DNA of 64,000 nt from Ructibacterium gallinarum (GTDB taxonomy: Bacteria > Bacillota > Clostridia > Monoglobales > Monoglobaceae): contig NZ_JADCKB010000007.1 of NCBI RefSeq assembly GCF_014982785.1, positions 55,741 to 119,740 of the forward strand, in the 5' to 3' direction. Below the pieces are notes generated by a model, which saw nothing but the letters and a program-made list of their open reading frames with translations, searched no databases and was not told the DNA's origin. The first letter of the stretch is position 1; each line of letters starts with the position of its first letter. The position numbers and the translations under genes were made by a program. Positions 20,719-29,168 of this stretch are shown here, one piece after another.

Positions 20719-21291
20719 TTATTCATGTTTTTTTGCTTTACATATCAACTGGGTCATTGTTCCCATAGGACAATATACACACCATGAACGCGGCTTAAAT
20801 AGTACCATAGTAATTAGTCCTAAAACTGTAGATGTTAACATCACGCTGTAAAAACCAAAGGAAAACTGCGCCGCCCATGCGGGAACAGCTGTTCCATGAT
20901 AAGCCCAATGCCAAGGAAGTTTAAAAGTCCAAAGCAGAGTGACCACTTGTTTTAATTCCCTTGTTCCGGAAAAAACCAGATATGTATTCCAAAGCATAAG
21001 GAAAAACATAATAAAAAAGAAAACCAAAAAACCATACCGGAACCACTTACTTTTTAAAAAAGCAGGCACATCTTTTTTTCGGGATAAGCCCAGCCGGCCG
21101 CCAATCAAGGCAAACAGCTGTCCTCTTCCGCAGTATCGGTTACAATATACCTTATCCCAACCGGCTATAGCAAGGAACAATGGAATAAAAAAGCACAAAA
21201 GCCCTACCCATGCAAACAGGATATTAAAAAATCCCAGAATCAAATACAAAGCGGATGCGATCCACAAATAGTCGTACCATCTTTTTTTCAT
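20719..21291 (-). CDS. NapH-like 4Fe-4S membrane protein
   Basis: A 190-residue protein starting at the ATG at 21291 behind AAGGAGG. About four hydrophobic helices are seen. Two short cysteine motifs, CNRYCGRGQLF near residue 49 and CVYCPMGTMTQ near residue 172, are the CxxxCxxG/CxxCPxG type of the Fer4_5 (NapH/CcoG-like) family, found in membrane electron-transfer proteins. No C-terminal ferredoxin domain is present; instead a separate ferredoxin gene overlaps its start by four bases. Probably they form one membrane electron-transfer unit. Electron donor and acceptor unknown. Confidence 0.8.
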   Translation of the reverse strand: MKKRWYDYLWIASALYLILGFFNILFAWVGLLCFFIPLFLAIAGWDKVYCNRYCGRGQLFALIGGRLGLSRKKDVPAFLKSKWFRYGFLVFFFIMFFLMLWNTYLVFSGTRELKQVVTLLWTFKLPWHWAYHGTAVPAWAAQFSFGFYSVMLTSTVLGLITMVLFKPRSWCVYCPMGTMTQLICKAKKHE

Positions 21292-21485
21292 GCTTCGGCC
21301 TCCTTCATTGTGATGACGGAGGCCGGACATTCTTTTCCGCATTTTCCACAGCCCACACAAAGCGCTTCATCCACCACCGCATAGATTCCCTTAAAAACAG
21401 AAATGGCATTTTTGGGACATACCTTCACGCAGCACCCACAGGCCACGCAAAGAGAGACATCTACCGCTGCTTTTCTTCTAACCAT
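21288..21485 (-). CDS. 2[4Fe-4S] ferredoxin-like protein
   Basis: 65 residues from the ATG at 21485, behind GGAGGTG. Two full cluster motifs, CVACGCCVKVCP and CVGCGKCGKECP, are spaced as in clostridial ferredoxins. It overlaps the NapH-like gene by ATGA and so is translationally coupled. Together they resemble a split version of proteins that carry both domains in one chain. Confidence 0.9.
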   Translation of the reverse strand: MVRRKAAVDVSLCVACGCCVKVCPKNAISVFKGIYAVVDEALCVGCGKCGKECPASVITMKEAEA

Positions 21486-21574
21486 CAACGCACCTCCAAA
21501 TGAATACGAAATCAGAATAAAACAATAACACAAAAATAATGGTACGTCAAGTAGCAGACAAGCAGAATTTTGAA

Positions 21575-22579
21575 TTATATACAGATTTTTTGATTTATTT
21601 TTGCACTTTGATAAAAAGCAAACAATGTTTCCATCACCGGAGCTGCATCTTCCAAGGCAAGGTAATCACCTGAGCCGGTTTCAAGATAACGGTAAAAATC
21701 TTCAATTACTGTGCGGTGCCCACCGCCCCAGCACACTTTTCCGGGACAGTCTGGCCGGTCATAGGCAAGTACACGGCAGTTTTCATCCGTAATTTGATAA
21801 AGCCGGTTATCCGCATACCGCAGCACCCCGCGTTCCAACTGCGCTTCTAAATACATAGGCCGGCTGTATCGGCAGCCATTGGTGGCATAAAAGCAAAGGC
21901 GAAGCCCGTCTTCTGTCTCCATTATCGCATCAGCCGTATCTTCCACTTCAATCACGCCCTGAAGTGTTTTATTGGAAATACTGCCCTGCACCGAAACGAT
22001 TTTTCCGCCCAGATATCCAAGCAAATCCAGGGTGTGGATAGCCTGATTGATCAGCAATCCACCGCCTTCGGTAGCCCATTTGCCCCGCCATGTATCCTGG
22101 GCATAGTACTCCGCATCCCGGCACCAGGTCAAAAATCCTGTGATGCCCAGCAGTTTTCCCATGTCACAGCCATACTCTAACAATTCTTTCATTTTGACCA
22201 CGGACGGATTGGTTCGATTTTGAAGCATAACACAAACCCGGCCCGCCGATTTTGAAGCATACCGCTGTAAATCTTCAAATTCTTCCGCATTCATCGCCGC
22301 CGGTTTCTCCAAAACTACATCCTTGCCCGCTGCCAAAGCCGCCCGGGTCATATCAGCATGCAAAAAATGTGGTGTGCAGATATGTACCACTTCTATTGCA
22401 GGATCTTTTAAAACTTCTTCAAAAACCATAAACCGATGCAGTGCGGTATCTTCCGTCTGAAAACGATCCAGCCTCTCCTGCTGATTATCGCATATACCGT
22501 ACAAACTTCCCCTTGCCTGAAGCGCCGCCGCGTGAACCGGGCCTATGGCCCCCATTCCGATTACGCAACCGTTTTTCAT
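21575..22579 (-). CDS. Gfo/Idh/MocA family oxidoreductase (1)
   Basis: A 334-residue NAD(P)-dependent dehydrogenase. The N-terminal Rossmann motif GMGAIGPVHAAAL lies near residues 8-20; EKPAAMN near residues 95-101 is the family catalytic motif (EKP), and a His in NQAIHTLDLLGYL near residue 180 is the usual proton-relay position. It is the last gene of a four-gene operon alternating with TIM-barrel isomerase-like genes. Such enzymes oxidise sugar or inositol hydroxyls, often at C3. Specific substrate unknown. Confidence 0.87.
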   Translation of the reverse strand: MKNGCVIGMGAIGPVHAAALQARGSLYGICDNQQERLDRFQTEDTALHRFMVFEEVLKDPAIEVVHICTPHFLHADMTRAALAAGKDVVLEKPAAMNAEEFEDLQRYASKSAGRVCVMLQNRTNPSVVKMKELLEYGCDMGKLLGITGFLTWCRDAEYYAQDTWRGKWATEGGGLLINQAIHTLDLLGYLGGKIVSVQGSISNKTLQGVIEVEDTADAIMETEDGLRLCFYATNGCRYSRPMYLEAQLERGVLRYADNRLYQITDENCRVLAYDRPDCPGKVCWGGGHRTVIEDFYRYLETGSGDYLALEDAAPVMETLFAFYQSAKINQKICI

Positions 22580-22582
22580 GAT

Positions 22583-23341
22583 TTAACAAAATCCCTTCGT
22601 CTTCAGATTGTTATAGCTGATCTTCAAACTATCAAAAGGATCACCCTTACAAATATCCTGTTCTACCATTGCCGCAAGACAACCGGCTTCCTCACAGGCA
22701 GCAATAATTTTATCCCAGTTAAGATTTCCTTCCATAACCTCTGCCATTTCCACCGTATTTTGCTGGGTAACAGCAAGATCTTTAAAATGGATTATCTTTG
22801 CACGGGGACCGGCTTTCAGAATAAAATCAACAGGATTGATGCCGGCAAAAGACAACCAGTATACATCCAAAATCAAATCAAAATCAGATTCTTCCAGCAG
22901 AATATCCATAAGGAATTTTCCATTGTCCTTAATAAACTCAAACGCATGATTATGATAGGCAAAAGAAAGTCCCGCCTCTTTCAGCGCTGCCGCTGCTGGA
23001 GTAAAATCTTTAATGAATTTGCGCATTCCCTCTGCTGTCCGTGGATATTCACCGGGCATAGCGCCAAGACCAGCAACATTACAGCCTATCGTCTTATGAT
23101 ATGCAATGGTTTCTTCCAAATTTTCCAAATAATCCTTTGCTCCCTTATGGGTACACACCGGTTCTAAACTATATTTTTCACAAAGCAGCTTAACCTGTTC
23201 TGCCGGAACCGGTCCTACCGCTGAAAGCTGTATGGTCTGATAACCAATATCCTTTAATTTTTGGAAAGTTTCTTCCATGGCTTCCGCTGTTTGGGTATAT
23301 TCCCGCACCGTATAAAGCTGCGCGCCTATTCTTTTATCCAT
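22583..23341 (-). CDS. Sugar phosphate isomerase/epimerase-like TIM-barrel protein (1)
   Basis: 252 residues of the xylose-isomerase-like AP-endonuclease-2 fold. Metal-site residues appear in YHNHAFEF near residue 120, LDVYWLSFAG near residue 155, IHFKD near residue 187 and VEQD near residue 222. Members include epimerases, dehydratases (IolE) and 3-keto-glycoside lyases. It is separated by three bases from the Gfo/Idh gene downstream, so the two probably act in sequence. Confidence 0.85.
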   Translation of the reverse strand: MDKRIGAQLYTVREYTQTAEAMEETFQKLKDIGYQTIQLSAVGPVPAEQVKLLCEKYSLEPVCTHKGAKDYLENLEETIAYHKTIGCNVAGLGAMPGEYPRTAEGMRKFIKDFTPAAAALKEAGLSFAYHNHAFEFIKDNGKFLMDILLEESDFDLILDVYWLSFAGINPVDFILKAGPRAKIIHFKDLAVTQQNTVEMAEVMEGNLNWDKIIAACEEAGCLAAMVEQDICKGDPFDSLKISYNNLKTKGFC

Positions 23342-23353
23342 TTTTCTTCCCCC

Positions 23354-24514
23354 TTAATATGTGTTATCCGTATCCGCTGTCCGCTGAATTTCTTTTTTCA
23401 CTACAGTAGAATTTGCAATTTTTTCATCAAGAATCCTCTTAAAATCATCGTGCGGGAAGTGTTCTAAGTCTGCCCAGCCGCCTGTCCAAGCCGAATAATG
23501 AATGGCGTTGGAAATGGTAAGGCCTTTGATTCCCTCATAGCCCGGCGCCAAAAGTTCGCTTCCGGTCAGCAGTGCCTTAGTAAAATCCTTCAAAATCCCA
23601 ATATGCTGAGGTCCGCCGTCCGTCTCTGCCGGCACAATGCAATCCCAACATTCCGGGCGGCCAAAAATCTCGGTATTGTGTGCATTAAACTCCCGTTCTG
23701 ACTCCACATTACGTTTAAAGGAGATTTTGTTGTTTTCTACCACCACACACCCCATATCACAGGAGATCTCCAGCCGATTGGTTCCCGGCGCTTCCCCCGT
23801 GGCTGTAATATACACACCAGTGGTACCATTTTCATATTCCATAAACGCAGTCACATCATCTTCTACTTCAATATCATAATATTTCCCAAAAGAAACATGG
23901 GACATAATCCGTTTCGGCATACCAAACAACCACTGCCACAAATCCAGCTGATGCGGATTCTGGTTGATCAGCGCACCGCCGCCTTCCGTTTTCCAGGTAG
24001 ATCTCCAGGTACAGCTGTCATGATAAGCCTGCGGCCGATACCAATCGGTAATAATCCAATTGATTCGTTTGATACCTCCCAATTGGCCGCTTTGGATCAT
24101 CTGCCGCAGTTTCCGATAAACCGGGTTAGTGCGCTGATTATACATAATACCAAACAATTTACCGGACTTCTCAGCTGCAGCGTTCATTTCAAGCACCTGT
24201 GCTGTATATACGCCTGCCGGTTTTTCCGTAATCACATTCAGCCCTGCTTCAAATGCCGCGATGGCAAGAGGAGGGTGATCATAATGGGGTGTTGCAATAA
24301 TCACAGCATCCAACAGCCCGCTTGCAAACATTTCTTTTGCATCCTCAAACACCGGTACCTCGGGGAAATGCTCCTTCGCATACTTCCGGCGCCCCTCCGC
24401 AATGTCGCAGATTCCTGCCAATTCCATTTTCGGCACCTTACCGGCATATACATTTTTTGCATGGGTAGTTCCCATATTGCCAAGACCAACAATTCCAAAT
24501 CTCACTTTTTCCAT
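23354..24514 (-). CDS. Gfo/Idh/MocA family oxidoreductase (2)
   Basis: 386 residues with Rossmann motif GLGNMGTTHAKN near residues 10-21, EKPAGVYT near residues 95-102, and the catalytic-region motif LINQNPHQLDLWQWLFG near residue 180. The ITDWYRP and HDSCTWR segments resemble Gfo/Idh proteins found in glycoside 3-oxidation clusters. Its ATG overlaps the stop of the preceding gene (TAATG), so the two are translationally coupled. It is a distant paralogue of the 334-residue oxidoreductase downstream. Confidence 0.87.
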   Translation of the reverse strand: MEKVRFGIVGLGNMGTTHAKNVYAGKVPKMELAGICDIAEGRRKYAKEHFPEVPVFEDAKEMFASGLLDAVIIATPHYDHPPLAIAAFEAGLNVITEKPAGVYTAQVLEMNAAAEKSGKLFGIMYNQRTNPVYRKLRQMIQSGQLGGIKRINWIITDWYRPQAYHDSCTWRSTWKTEGGGALINQNPHQLDLWQWLFGMPKRIMSHVSFGKYYDIEVEDDVTAFMEYENGTTGVYITATGEAPGTNRLEISCDMGCVVVENNKISFKRNVESEREFNAHNTEIFGRPECWDCIVPAETDGGPQHIGILKDFTKALLTGSELLAPGYEGIKGLTISNAIHYSAWTGGWADLEHFPHDDFKRILDEKIANSTVVKKEIQRTADTDNTY

Positions 24515-25368
24515 TAGGCATCCATCCTTTCTAAAATCTGCACCAGGCTCCTGTGTGCCAGCGTAAATTTATCCGGTGTAGATTTTTCCAAACCTTTCAT
24601 TAAATCACCGTTTTCTAATGCGCTAAGTCCCTCAAACTCGCCAAGATGCGGTTCCAGGCTTAAAAATCCCTGATACCCGCTATCTTTTAACGCAGAAAGT
24701 AGCTCAGCAATACTTCCCTCTCCCATTCCGGCCGGCACTACTTTTCCGTCTTTCAAAGCATCCTTAATGTGCATATACACCACATAAGGGCGCAGCAGTG
24801 CATAGGCTTCCGGAAATACCTTTTGTCCGCACTGAATAAAATTTGCCGGATCAAAAACCGCTCGTAAATTGGGAGAATTTACCGTATCTAAAATATCCTT
24901 GCATCTGATCGCAACATCACCGTAAATCTCCTTTTCGTTTTCATGGAGTAAAATAATATTTTCCTTTTCTGCCGCCTCCGTCATCCGCCGCATCCGATGC
25001 ATAACCTCTTCCCGGTATTTTTCTGGATTTTCACCTTTAGGAATAAAAAAGCTGAAAATCCGAATATAAGCAGTATCTAAAATCTTTGCCAATTTCATTA
25101 CATGAAGTAAAAGCTGGAAATGGGGTTCAAAATCATCCGTAATTTGAATCTTTCCAATGGGAGATCCGATAGAAGACACCTTGATTCCCTCTGCGTCCAT
25201 TTTCTTCTTTAACGCATACGCTTCTTCCTCCGTCAGTTCGGAAATATTTTTCCCGTCCACATTCCGCGGTTCAAAATATGAAATCCCCAATTTTTTCAAA
25301 TGGGCAAACTGCCGGTCAATGGAAGGATCGATCTCATCAGAAAAACCCGATATAATAAACTGATTCAC
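24514..25368 (-). CDS. Sugar phosphate isomerase/epimerase-like TIM-barrel protein (2)
   Basis: 284 residues, first gene of the four-gene operon. Putative metal ligands occur in LLHENEKE near residue 137, FDPANF near residue 174, MHIKDAL near residue 200 and LEPHLGEF near residue 240. It opens with ISGFSDEID, common in this TIM-barrel group. The promoter region is shared with a divergent AraC gene at 25514, the likely regulator. Confidence 0.85.
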   Translation of the reverse strand: MNQFIISGFSDEIDPSIDRQFAHLKKLGISYFEPRNVDGKNISELTEEEAYALKKKMDAEGIKVSSIGSPIGKIQITDDFEPHFQLLLHVMKLAKILDTAYIRIFSFFIPKGENPEKYREEVMHRMRRMTEAAEKENIILLHENEKEIYGDVAIRCKDILDTVNSPNLRAVFDPANFIQCGQKVFPEAYALLRPYVVYMHIKDALKDGKVVPAGMGEGSIAELLSALKDSGYQGFLSLEPHLGEFEGLSALENGDLMKGLEKSTPDKFTLAHRSLVQILERMDA

Positions 25369-25405
25369 ATTCTTTCACCCTTTCATTTTGTTATGTTCTG
25401 CCTTG

Positions 25406-25483
25406 ATTATAATACAAATATAGTAAATTTTCTAAATCTATATTGACAAAAACATTGCAAATATTGATAATTTATGATAGAAT
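25406..25483. promoter_or_regulatory. Divergent promoter region between the Gfo/Idh operon and its AraC regulator
   Basis: Plus strand, for araC: TTGCAA (25455-25460), 17 bases, TAGAAT (25478-25483). Minus strand, for the operon: TATAAT (25411-25406) without a good -35, as expected of an activator-dependent promoter. Confidence 0.6.
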
Positions 25484-25513
25484 ACAAAAAACTTAGCAAA
25501 AGGGAGGATATCA

Positions 25514-26320
25514 ATGAAACAGCCGTCAAGTGACCTGGGCTTCTTTTTCCGCCACACCCTGGAGCACAATATTAAAAACGAAACATTCCAGCTGCACAAT
25601 CACCGGCAAAGCCATGAAATTTTTATATTTTTACAAGGCGATGCGGATTTTCTGGTAGAAGGGACCCGCTATCCTTTGCGGCCTTATGACATTATCCTGG
25701 CACAAAATTTTGAAATGCATTCTATGCACCACAAAAAACTGGATACTTATGAACGGATGGTACTCAATATCGAAAACAGTTTTTTTACCAAATACAACTG
25801 CGAAGCCTATAAAGAGGTTTTTACCAACCGTCCTTTAGGCGTCAATAACTGTATCCCCGCAGAAACAGCAAAAAAATACGGTATCCCACTGCTGCTTAAC
25901 CGGATCGAAAACTATCTTGCAGACGAAAATGACGGAGGTATCGCCGCCTCCGGCGCGGTTTTGGAACTGCTTTATCTGCTGAACCGAATTGGGGTAAAAA
26001 CCAGCAAGGCCACTTTTTATAACGAGCAAATCAAGGATGTGATTCTCTACATCAACGAGCATTTAACCGAACCCCTTCCCCTTGACCAGATTGCGGATGC
26101 CTTTTATATCACCAAATGCCATCTTTGCCGCAGCTTTAAAAAATATACCGGTTATACGGTAAATCAATATGTCACGCATAAACGCCTGCTGTTGGTTAGA
26201 GAACTGACCACGCGGGGGATGAACTGGACCCAGGCCAGCGAAGAAGCCGGTTTTGGAAATTATTCCAATTTCTATAAGCTTTTTTGCCGTGCCTATGGAC
26301 ACCCGCCTACCGGGAAATAA
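25514..26320 (+). CDS. AraC-family transcriptional regulator of the Gfo/Idh cluster
   Basis: 268 residues starting behind GGGAGGATATCA. An N-terminal cupin (HNHRQSHEIFIFLQG near residues 28-42) is followed by a helical linker and two C-terminal helix-turn-helix units (PLDQIADAFYITKCHLCRSF; ASEEAGFGNYSNFYKLFCR). Divergent orientation suggests control of the oxidoreductase/TIM-barrel operon. It is clearly paralogous to the AraC protein at 31026-31853 along its whole length. Confidence 0.9.
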   Translation: MKQPSSDLGFFFRHTLEHNIKNETFQLHNHRQSHEIFIFLQGDADFLVEGTRYPLRPYDIILAQNFEMHSMHHKKLDTYERMVLNIENSFFTKYNCEAYKEVFTNRPLGVNNCIPAETAKKYGIPLLLNRIENYLADENDGGIAASGAVLELLYLLNRIGVKTSKATFYNEQIKDVILYINEHLTEPLPLDQIADAFYITKCHLCRSFKKYTGYTVNQYVTHKRLLLVRELTTRGMNWTQASEEAGFGNYSNFYKLFCRAYGHPPTGK

Positions 26321-26418
26321 TTCTTTTTATGTTGACACAGTATGCTTCCTGCGTTGTCTTTTCAAAAACGATGTTCGGTGTAAAACAAATTTTATATAAA
26401 TTCACAACCCCGGATTGA

Positions 26419-26446
26419 TTGACTTTCGATGATTTTATGATATAAT
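26419..26446 (+). promoter_or_regulatory. Sigma-A promoter of ddh
   Basis: TTGACT (26419-26424), a 16-base spacer, TATAAT (26441-26446). An AAAGGAG ribosome site follows before the ATG at 26492. Confidence 0.75.
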
Positions 26447-26491
26447 ATTTTCGATAAAAATACCCATACTAATCACAAAGGAGACGATTTT

Positions 26492-27472
26492 ATGCGAATT
26501 GGAATTTTAGGCTATGGCAATCTGGGCCGGGGTGTAGAATGCGCTGTCAAACAGAACCCGGATATGGAACTGGTTGCGGTTTTTACCCGGCGTAACCCAG
26601 AAACGGTTCAAATCTTGACTCCGGGTGTGCCAGTACTTTCTATTAATGAAGCTGAAAAAATGCAGGATCAGATTGATGTACTCATTCTCTGCGGTGGCAG
26701 TGCAACCGATTTGCCGGTACAGACGCCTGCTTTTGCCAAATATTTTAATGTGGTTGACAGCTTTGATACCCATGCCAAAATTCCTGAGCATTTTGCAGCA
26801 GTTGATACAGCCGCCAAGGCCGCTGGAAAAATCGGTATTATTTCTGTTGGCTGGGATCCTGGAATGTTTTCTCTTAACCGTATGTACGCCAACGCCATCT
26901 TACCAGACGGCTGTGACTATACCTTCTGGGGCAAAGGCGTAAGCCAGGGACACTCTGACGCGGTGCGCCGAATTGCTGGCGTCAAGGATGCACGTCAATA
27001 CACCATCCCGGTACCGGAAGCGCTGGAAGCAGTACGCAACGGCCAAAACCCTGTCCTTTCTACCCGTCAAAAACACACAAGAGAATGCTTTGTGGTGGCA
27101 GAGGAAGGTGCGGATCTTGCCCGTATTGAAAACGAAATCAAAACCATGCCCAATTATTTTTCTGACTATGACACCACTGTTCATTTTATCTCCGAAGAGG
27201 AAATGAAACAGAATCACAGCGGAATTCCTCACGGCGGTATGGTAATCCGCAGCGGAAAAACAGGAACTCAAGGAGAGAACCAGCACATTATCGAATACAG
27301 CTTAAAACTTGACTCTAATCCGGAATTTACCGCCTCGGTCATTGTGGCATACGCTAGAGCGGCTTTCCGTATGAACCAGGAAGGACAGACCGGCTGTAAA
27401 ACCGTATTCGATGTTCCCCCTGCATATCTCAGTGCCGCTAGCGGAGAAGAATTGCGTAAAAATCTGCTTTAA
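26492..27472 (+). CDS. ddh: meso-Diaminopimelate D-dehydrogenase
   Basis: Makes meso-diaminopimelate from tetrahydrodipicolinate, ammonia and NADPH in one step, supplying lysine and peptidoglycan. The 326 residues match the family. The NADP motif GYGNLGRGVE lies near residues 7-16, with FTRRNPE near residue 30; GWDPGMFSLNR near residue 120, KGVSQGHSDAVRRI near residue 150 and HGGMVIRSG near residue 248 are characteristic. This one-step route bypasses the succinylase or acetylase path. It has its own promoter and ends in a hairpin before the transporter gene. Confidence 0.95.
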   Translation: MRIGILGYGNLGRGVECAVKQNPDMELVAVFTRRNPETVQILTPGVPVLSINEAEKMQDQIDVLILCGGSATDLPVQTPAFAKYFNVVDSFDTHAKIPEHFAAVDTAAKAAGKIGIISVGWDPGMFSLNRMYANAILPDGCDYTFWGKGVSQGHSDAVRRIAGVKDARQYTIPVPEALEAVRNGQNPVLSTRQKHTRECFVVAEEGADLARIENEIKTMPNYFSDYDTTVHFISEEEMKQNHSGIPHGGMVIRSGKTGTQGENQHIIEYSLKLDSNPEFTASVIVAYARAAFRMNQEGQTGCKTVFDVPPAYLSAASGEELRKNLL

Positions 27473-27497
27473 AATTAATTATATTCTATCTGACCGC

Positions 27498-27535
27498 AAC
27501 AGTTCGCAGAAGTTTTTCACCTTTTGCGGACTGTT
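27498..27535 (+). terminator. Hairpin between ddh and the NSS transporter
   Basis: Imperfect arms 27498-27512 and 27521-27535 with a T-rich trailing side (TTTTC). It could be a weak terminator of ddh; no separate promoter for the transporter is obvious, so some read-through is likely. Confidence 0.5.
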
Positions 27536-27570
27536 TTCATAACGGAACTTAAAACGAAAGGAAGAATGTT

Positions 27571-28911
27571 ATGCCGCAAACAGCGCAAACCGAACCAAAA
27601 CATAAAAACGGGAGTTTTACCTCCTCTCTTGGATTTGTCCTTGCCTGCGTAGGCTCAGCCGTGGGCCTTGGAAACATCTGGATGTTTCCCTACCGCTTAG
27701 GACAATATGGAGGTGCGGCTTTCTTGATTCCATATCTTCTGTTTGTCTTTTTATTTGGATGGGTGGGTCTTTCGGCCGAATTTGCCATCGGTCGCCGTGC
27801 CCGTACCGGGACCCTGGGTTCTTATGAATATTGCTTCCGCACGAAAAATCACAGGCGTATTGGCGCCGCTTTGGGATGGATTCCCCTGCTTGGCTCCCTG
27901 GGTATTGCCACCGGCTATGCCATTATCATCGGTTGGGTGCTTCGCTCTCTGTGCGGCGCTGTCACAGGAACCCTTCTGACCTCGGAGGCCTCAGCTTATT
28001 TTTCTCAGGCAACAGGAACTCTAGGCAGTCTTCCATGGCATATTTTAACCATTTTAATTGTGGCTGTCATTCTTCTTACCGGCGTCATCAAAGGCATTGA
28101 AAAAACCAGTAAAATTTTAATGCCACTGTTTTTTCTGCTTTTTCTGATTCTTGCTTTTCGGGTGGCGCTGCTTCCCGGCGCCGATGAAGGTTACCGCTTT
28201 TTATTTGTTCCCCAGTGGGAAGCACTCCTCCGTACTGACACCTGGGTCATGGCTATGGGCCAGGCTTTTTTCTCCCTTTCAATCACTGGATCCGGTATGA
28301 TCGTCTACGGTGCATATCTTGACCGCTCTGTAGATATCCCCAAAGCTTCCGTCCGAACTGCGGCATTTGACACCGCCGCCGCTCTTTTGTCCGCCCTTGC
28401 CATTATGCCCGCCGTATTTGCATTCGGGATTGACCCTACCTCAGGACCGTCTTTGATGTTTATTACCATTCCCAACATTTTTCGACAGCTTCCAGGCGGC
28501 CGATTCTTTGCAGCGCTATTCTTCCTGTCGGTAGCTTTTGCCGGATTGACCTCTCTGATCAACATGTTTGAAGCAGTCATTGAAAGCTGGCAGAAAAAAT
28601 TCAAACTGTCCCGTACGGCTTCCATCTTGCTTTGCTCCGGCATCACTCTTGGTATTGGCCTCTTCTTGGAAGCAGAGCCTGCCGTCGGCAGCTGGATGGA
28701 CTTCATTTCCATTGTTGTCGTTCCCATTGGCGCGGTACTCGGGGCATTTTCTATTTACTTCATTCTGGGATGGAAAGAAATTAAAAAAGAACTGGAGACA
28801 GGGCGAATGAAGCCTGTTTCTAATGTGTTTGGTATTTTGGCAAAATATGTTTACGTTCCACTGACCATTCTAGTCCTGATTTTGGGATTCCTTTACCATG
28901 GTATTGGCTGA
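27571..28911 (+). CDS. Neurotransmitter:sodium symporter (NSS) family amino-acid transporter
   Basis: 446 residues with about eleven membrane segments. The family signature GLGNIWMFPY lies near residues 33-42 (the unwound first helix that binds sodium and substrate), and GSGMIVYGAYLDR near residue 240 is the helix 6 region. Bacterial NSS proteins such as LeuT, MhsT and TnaT import hydrophobic or aromatic amino acids with sodium. The next gene is a TrpB2 behind an apparent tryptophan-type attenuator, so tryptophan or indole-related uptake is an attractive guess; ddh upstream gives no hint. It ends in a strong terminator. Confidence 0.9.
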   Translation: MPQTAQTEPKHKNGSFTSSLGFVLACVGSAVGLGNIWMFPYRLGQYGGAAFLIPYLLFVFLFGWVGLSAEFAIGRRARTGTLGSYEYCFRTKNHRRIGAALGWIPLLGSLGIATGYAIIIGWVLRSLCGAVTGTLLTSEASAYFSQATGTLGSLPWHILTILIVAVILLTGVIKGIEKTSKILMPLFFLLFLILAFRVALLPGADEGYRFLFVPQWEALLRTDTWVMAMGQAFFSLSITGSGMIVYGAYLDRSVDIPKASVRTAAFDTAAALLSALAIMPAVFAFGIDPTSGPSLMFITIPNIFRQLPGGRFFAALFFLSVAFAGLTSLINMFEAVIESWQKKFKLSRTASILLCSGITLGIGLFLEAEPAVGSWMDFISIVVVPIGAVLGAFSIYFILGWKEIKKELETGRMKPVSNVFGILAKYVYVPLTILVLILGFLYHGIG

Positions 28912-28913
28912 TC

Positions 28914-28949
28914 TTTAGGGCGGTTTTGTGCGATAAAAACCGCCCTAAA
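28914..28949 (+). terminator. Terminator of the NSS transporter gene
   Basis: A 14-base perfect stem (28914-28927 with 28936-28949) with A-rich and T-rich flanks. It separates the transporter from the trpB2 promoter. Confidence 0.85.
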
Positions 28950-28967
28950 AAAATTTTTAAAATTTTC

Positions 28968-28996
28968 TTGACAAATTGATTTTTTTCCGCTATACT
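28968..28996 (+). promoter_or_regulatory. Consensus sigma-A promoter of trpB2
   Basis: TTGACA (28968-28973), exactly 17 bases, TATACT (28991-28996). The predicted transcript start is near 29001-29004, at the first triplet of the leader repeat. Confidence 0.85.
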
Positions 28997-29001
28997 ATCT
29001 G

Positions 29002-29101
29002 TAGCAGAGATGAGTTGAGATTAGATTAGATGAGATGAGGAAAAAGAAACAAAACTAAATATTGACTTTTTCTCTGCTTTTATATGAAAGCAGGGTTTTT
29101 T
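29002..29101 (+). promoter_or_regulatory. TRAP-type tryptophan attenuator in the trpB2 leader
   Basis: Eight (T/G)AG triplets start at 29002, 29007, 29012, 29017, 29022, 29027, 29032 and 29037, each separated by exactly two bases. This is the known form of a binding site for the trp RNA-binding attenuation protein (TRAP, MtrB). AGCAGAGA (29003-29010) can pair with TCTCTGCT (29071-29078) as an antiterminator. The competing 9-bp terminator stem is 29072-29080 with 29087-29095, followed by six T (29096-29101). Protein bound to the triplets would block the antiterminator and stop transcription. No mtrB gene is in the window. Confidence 0.75.
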
Positions 29102-29168
29102 ATTACCCAAAATTTGTCTCACGGGAATTGGGTAATGAGACCTTCTGCCTATGCTTGCAGAAGGTTTT
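29102..29168 (+). promoter_or_regulatory. Second structured segment of the trpB2 leader
   Basis: ATTACCCAA (29102-29110) can pair with TTGGGTAAT (29128-29136), while GTCTCA (29116-29121) can pair with TGAGAC (29136-29141). The two helices share a base and look mutually exclusive. Next, ACCTTCTGC (29140-29148) and GCAGAAGGT (29157-29165) form a 9-bp hairpin followed by TTTGTTG, terminator-like. This may be a second attenuation step. Confidence 0.5.

Noticed and set aside
29102..29141. H-type pseudoknot in the trpB2 leader
   Set aside because: The loop crossing the first stem would have zero length, so the two helices can only be alternatives.
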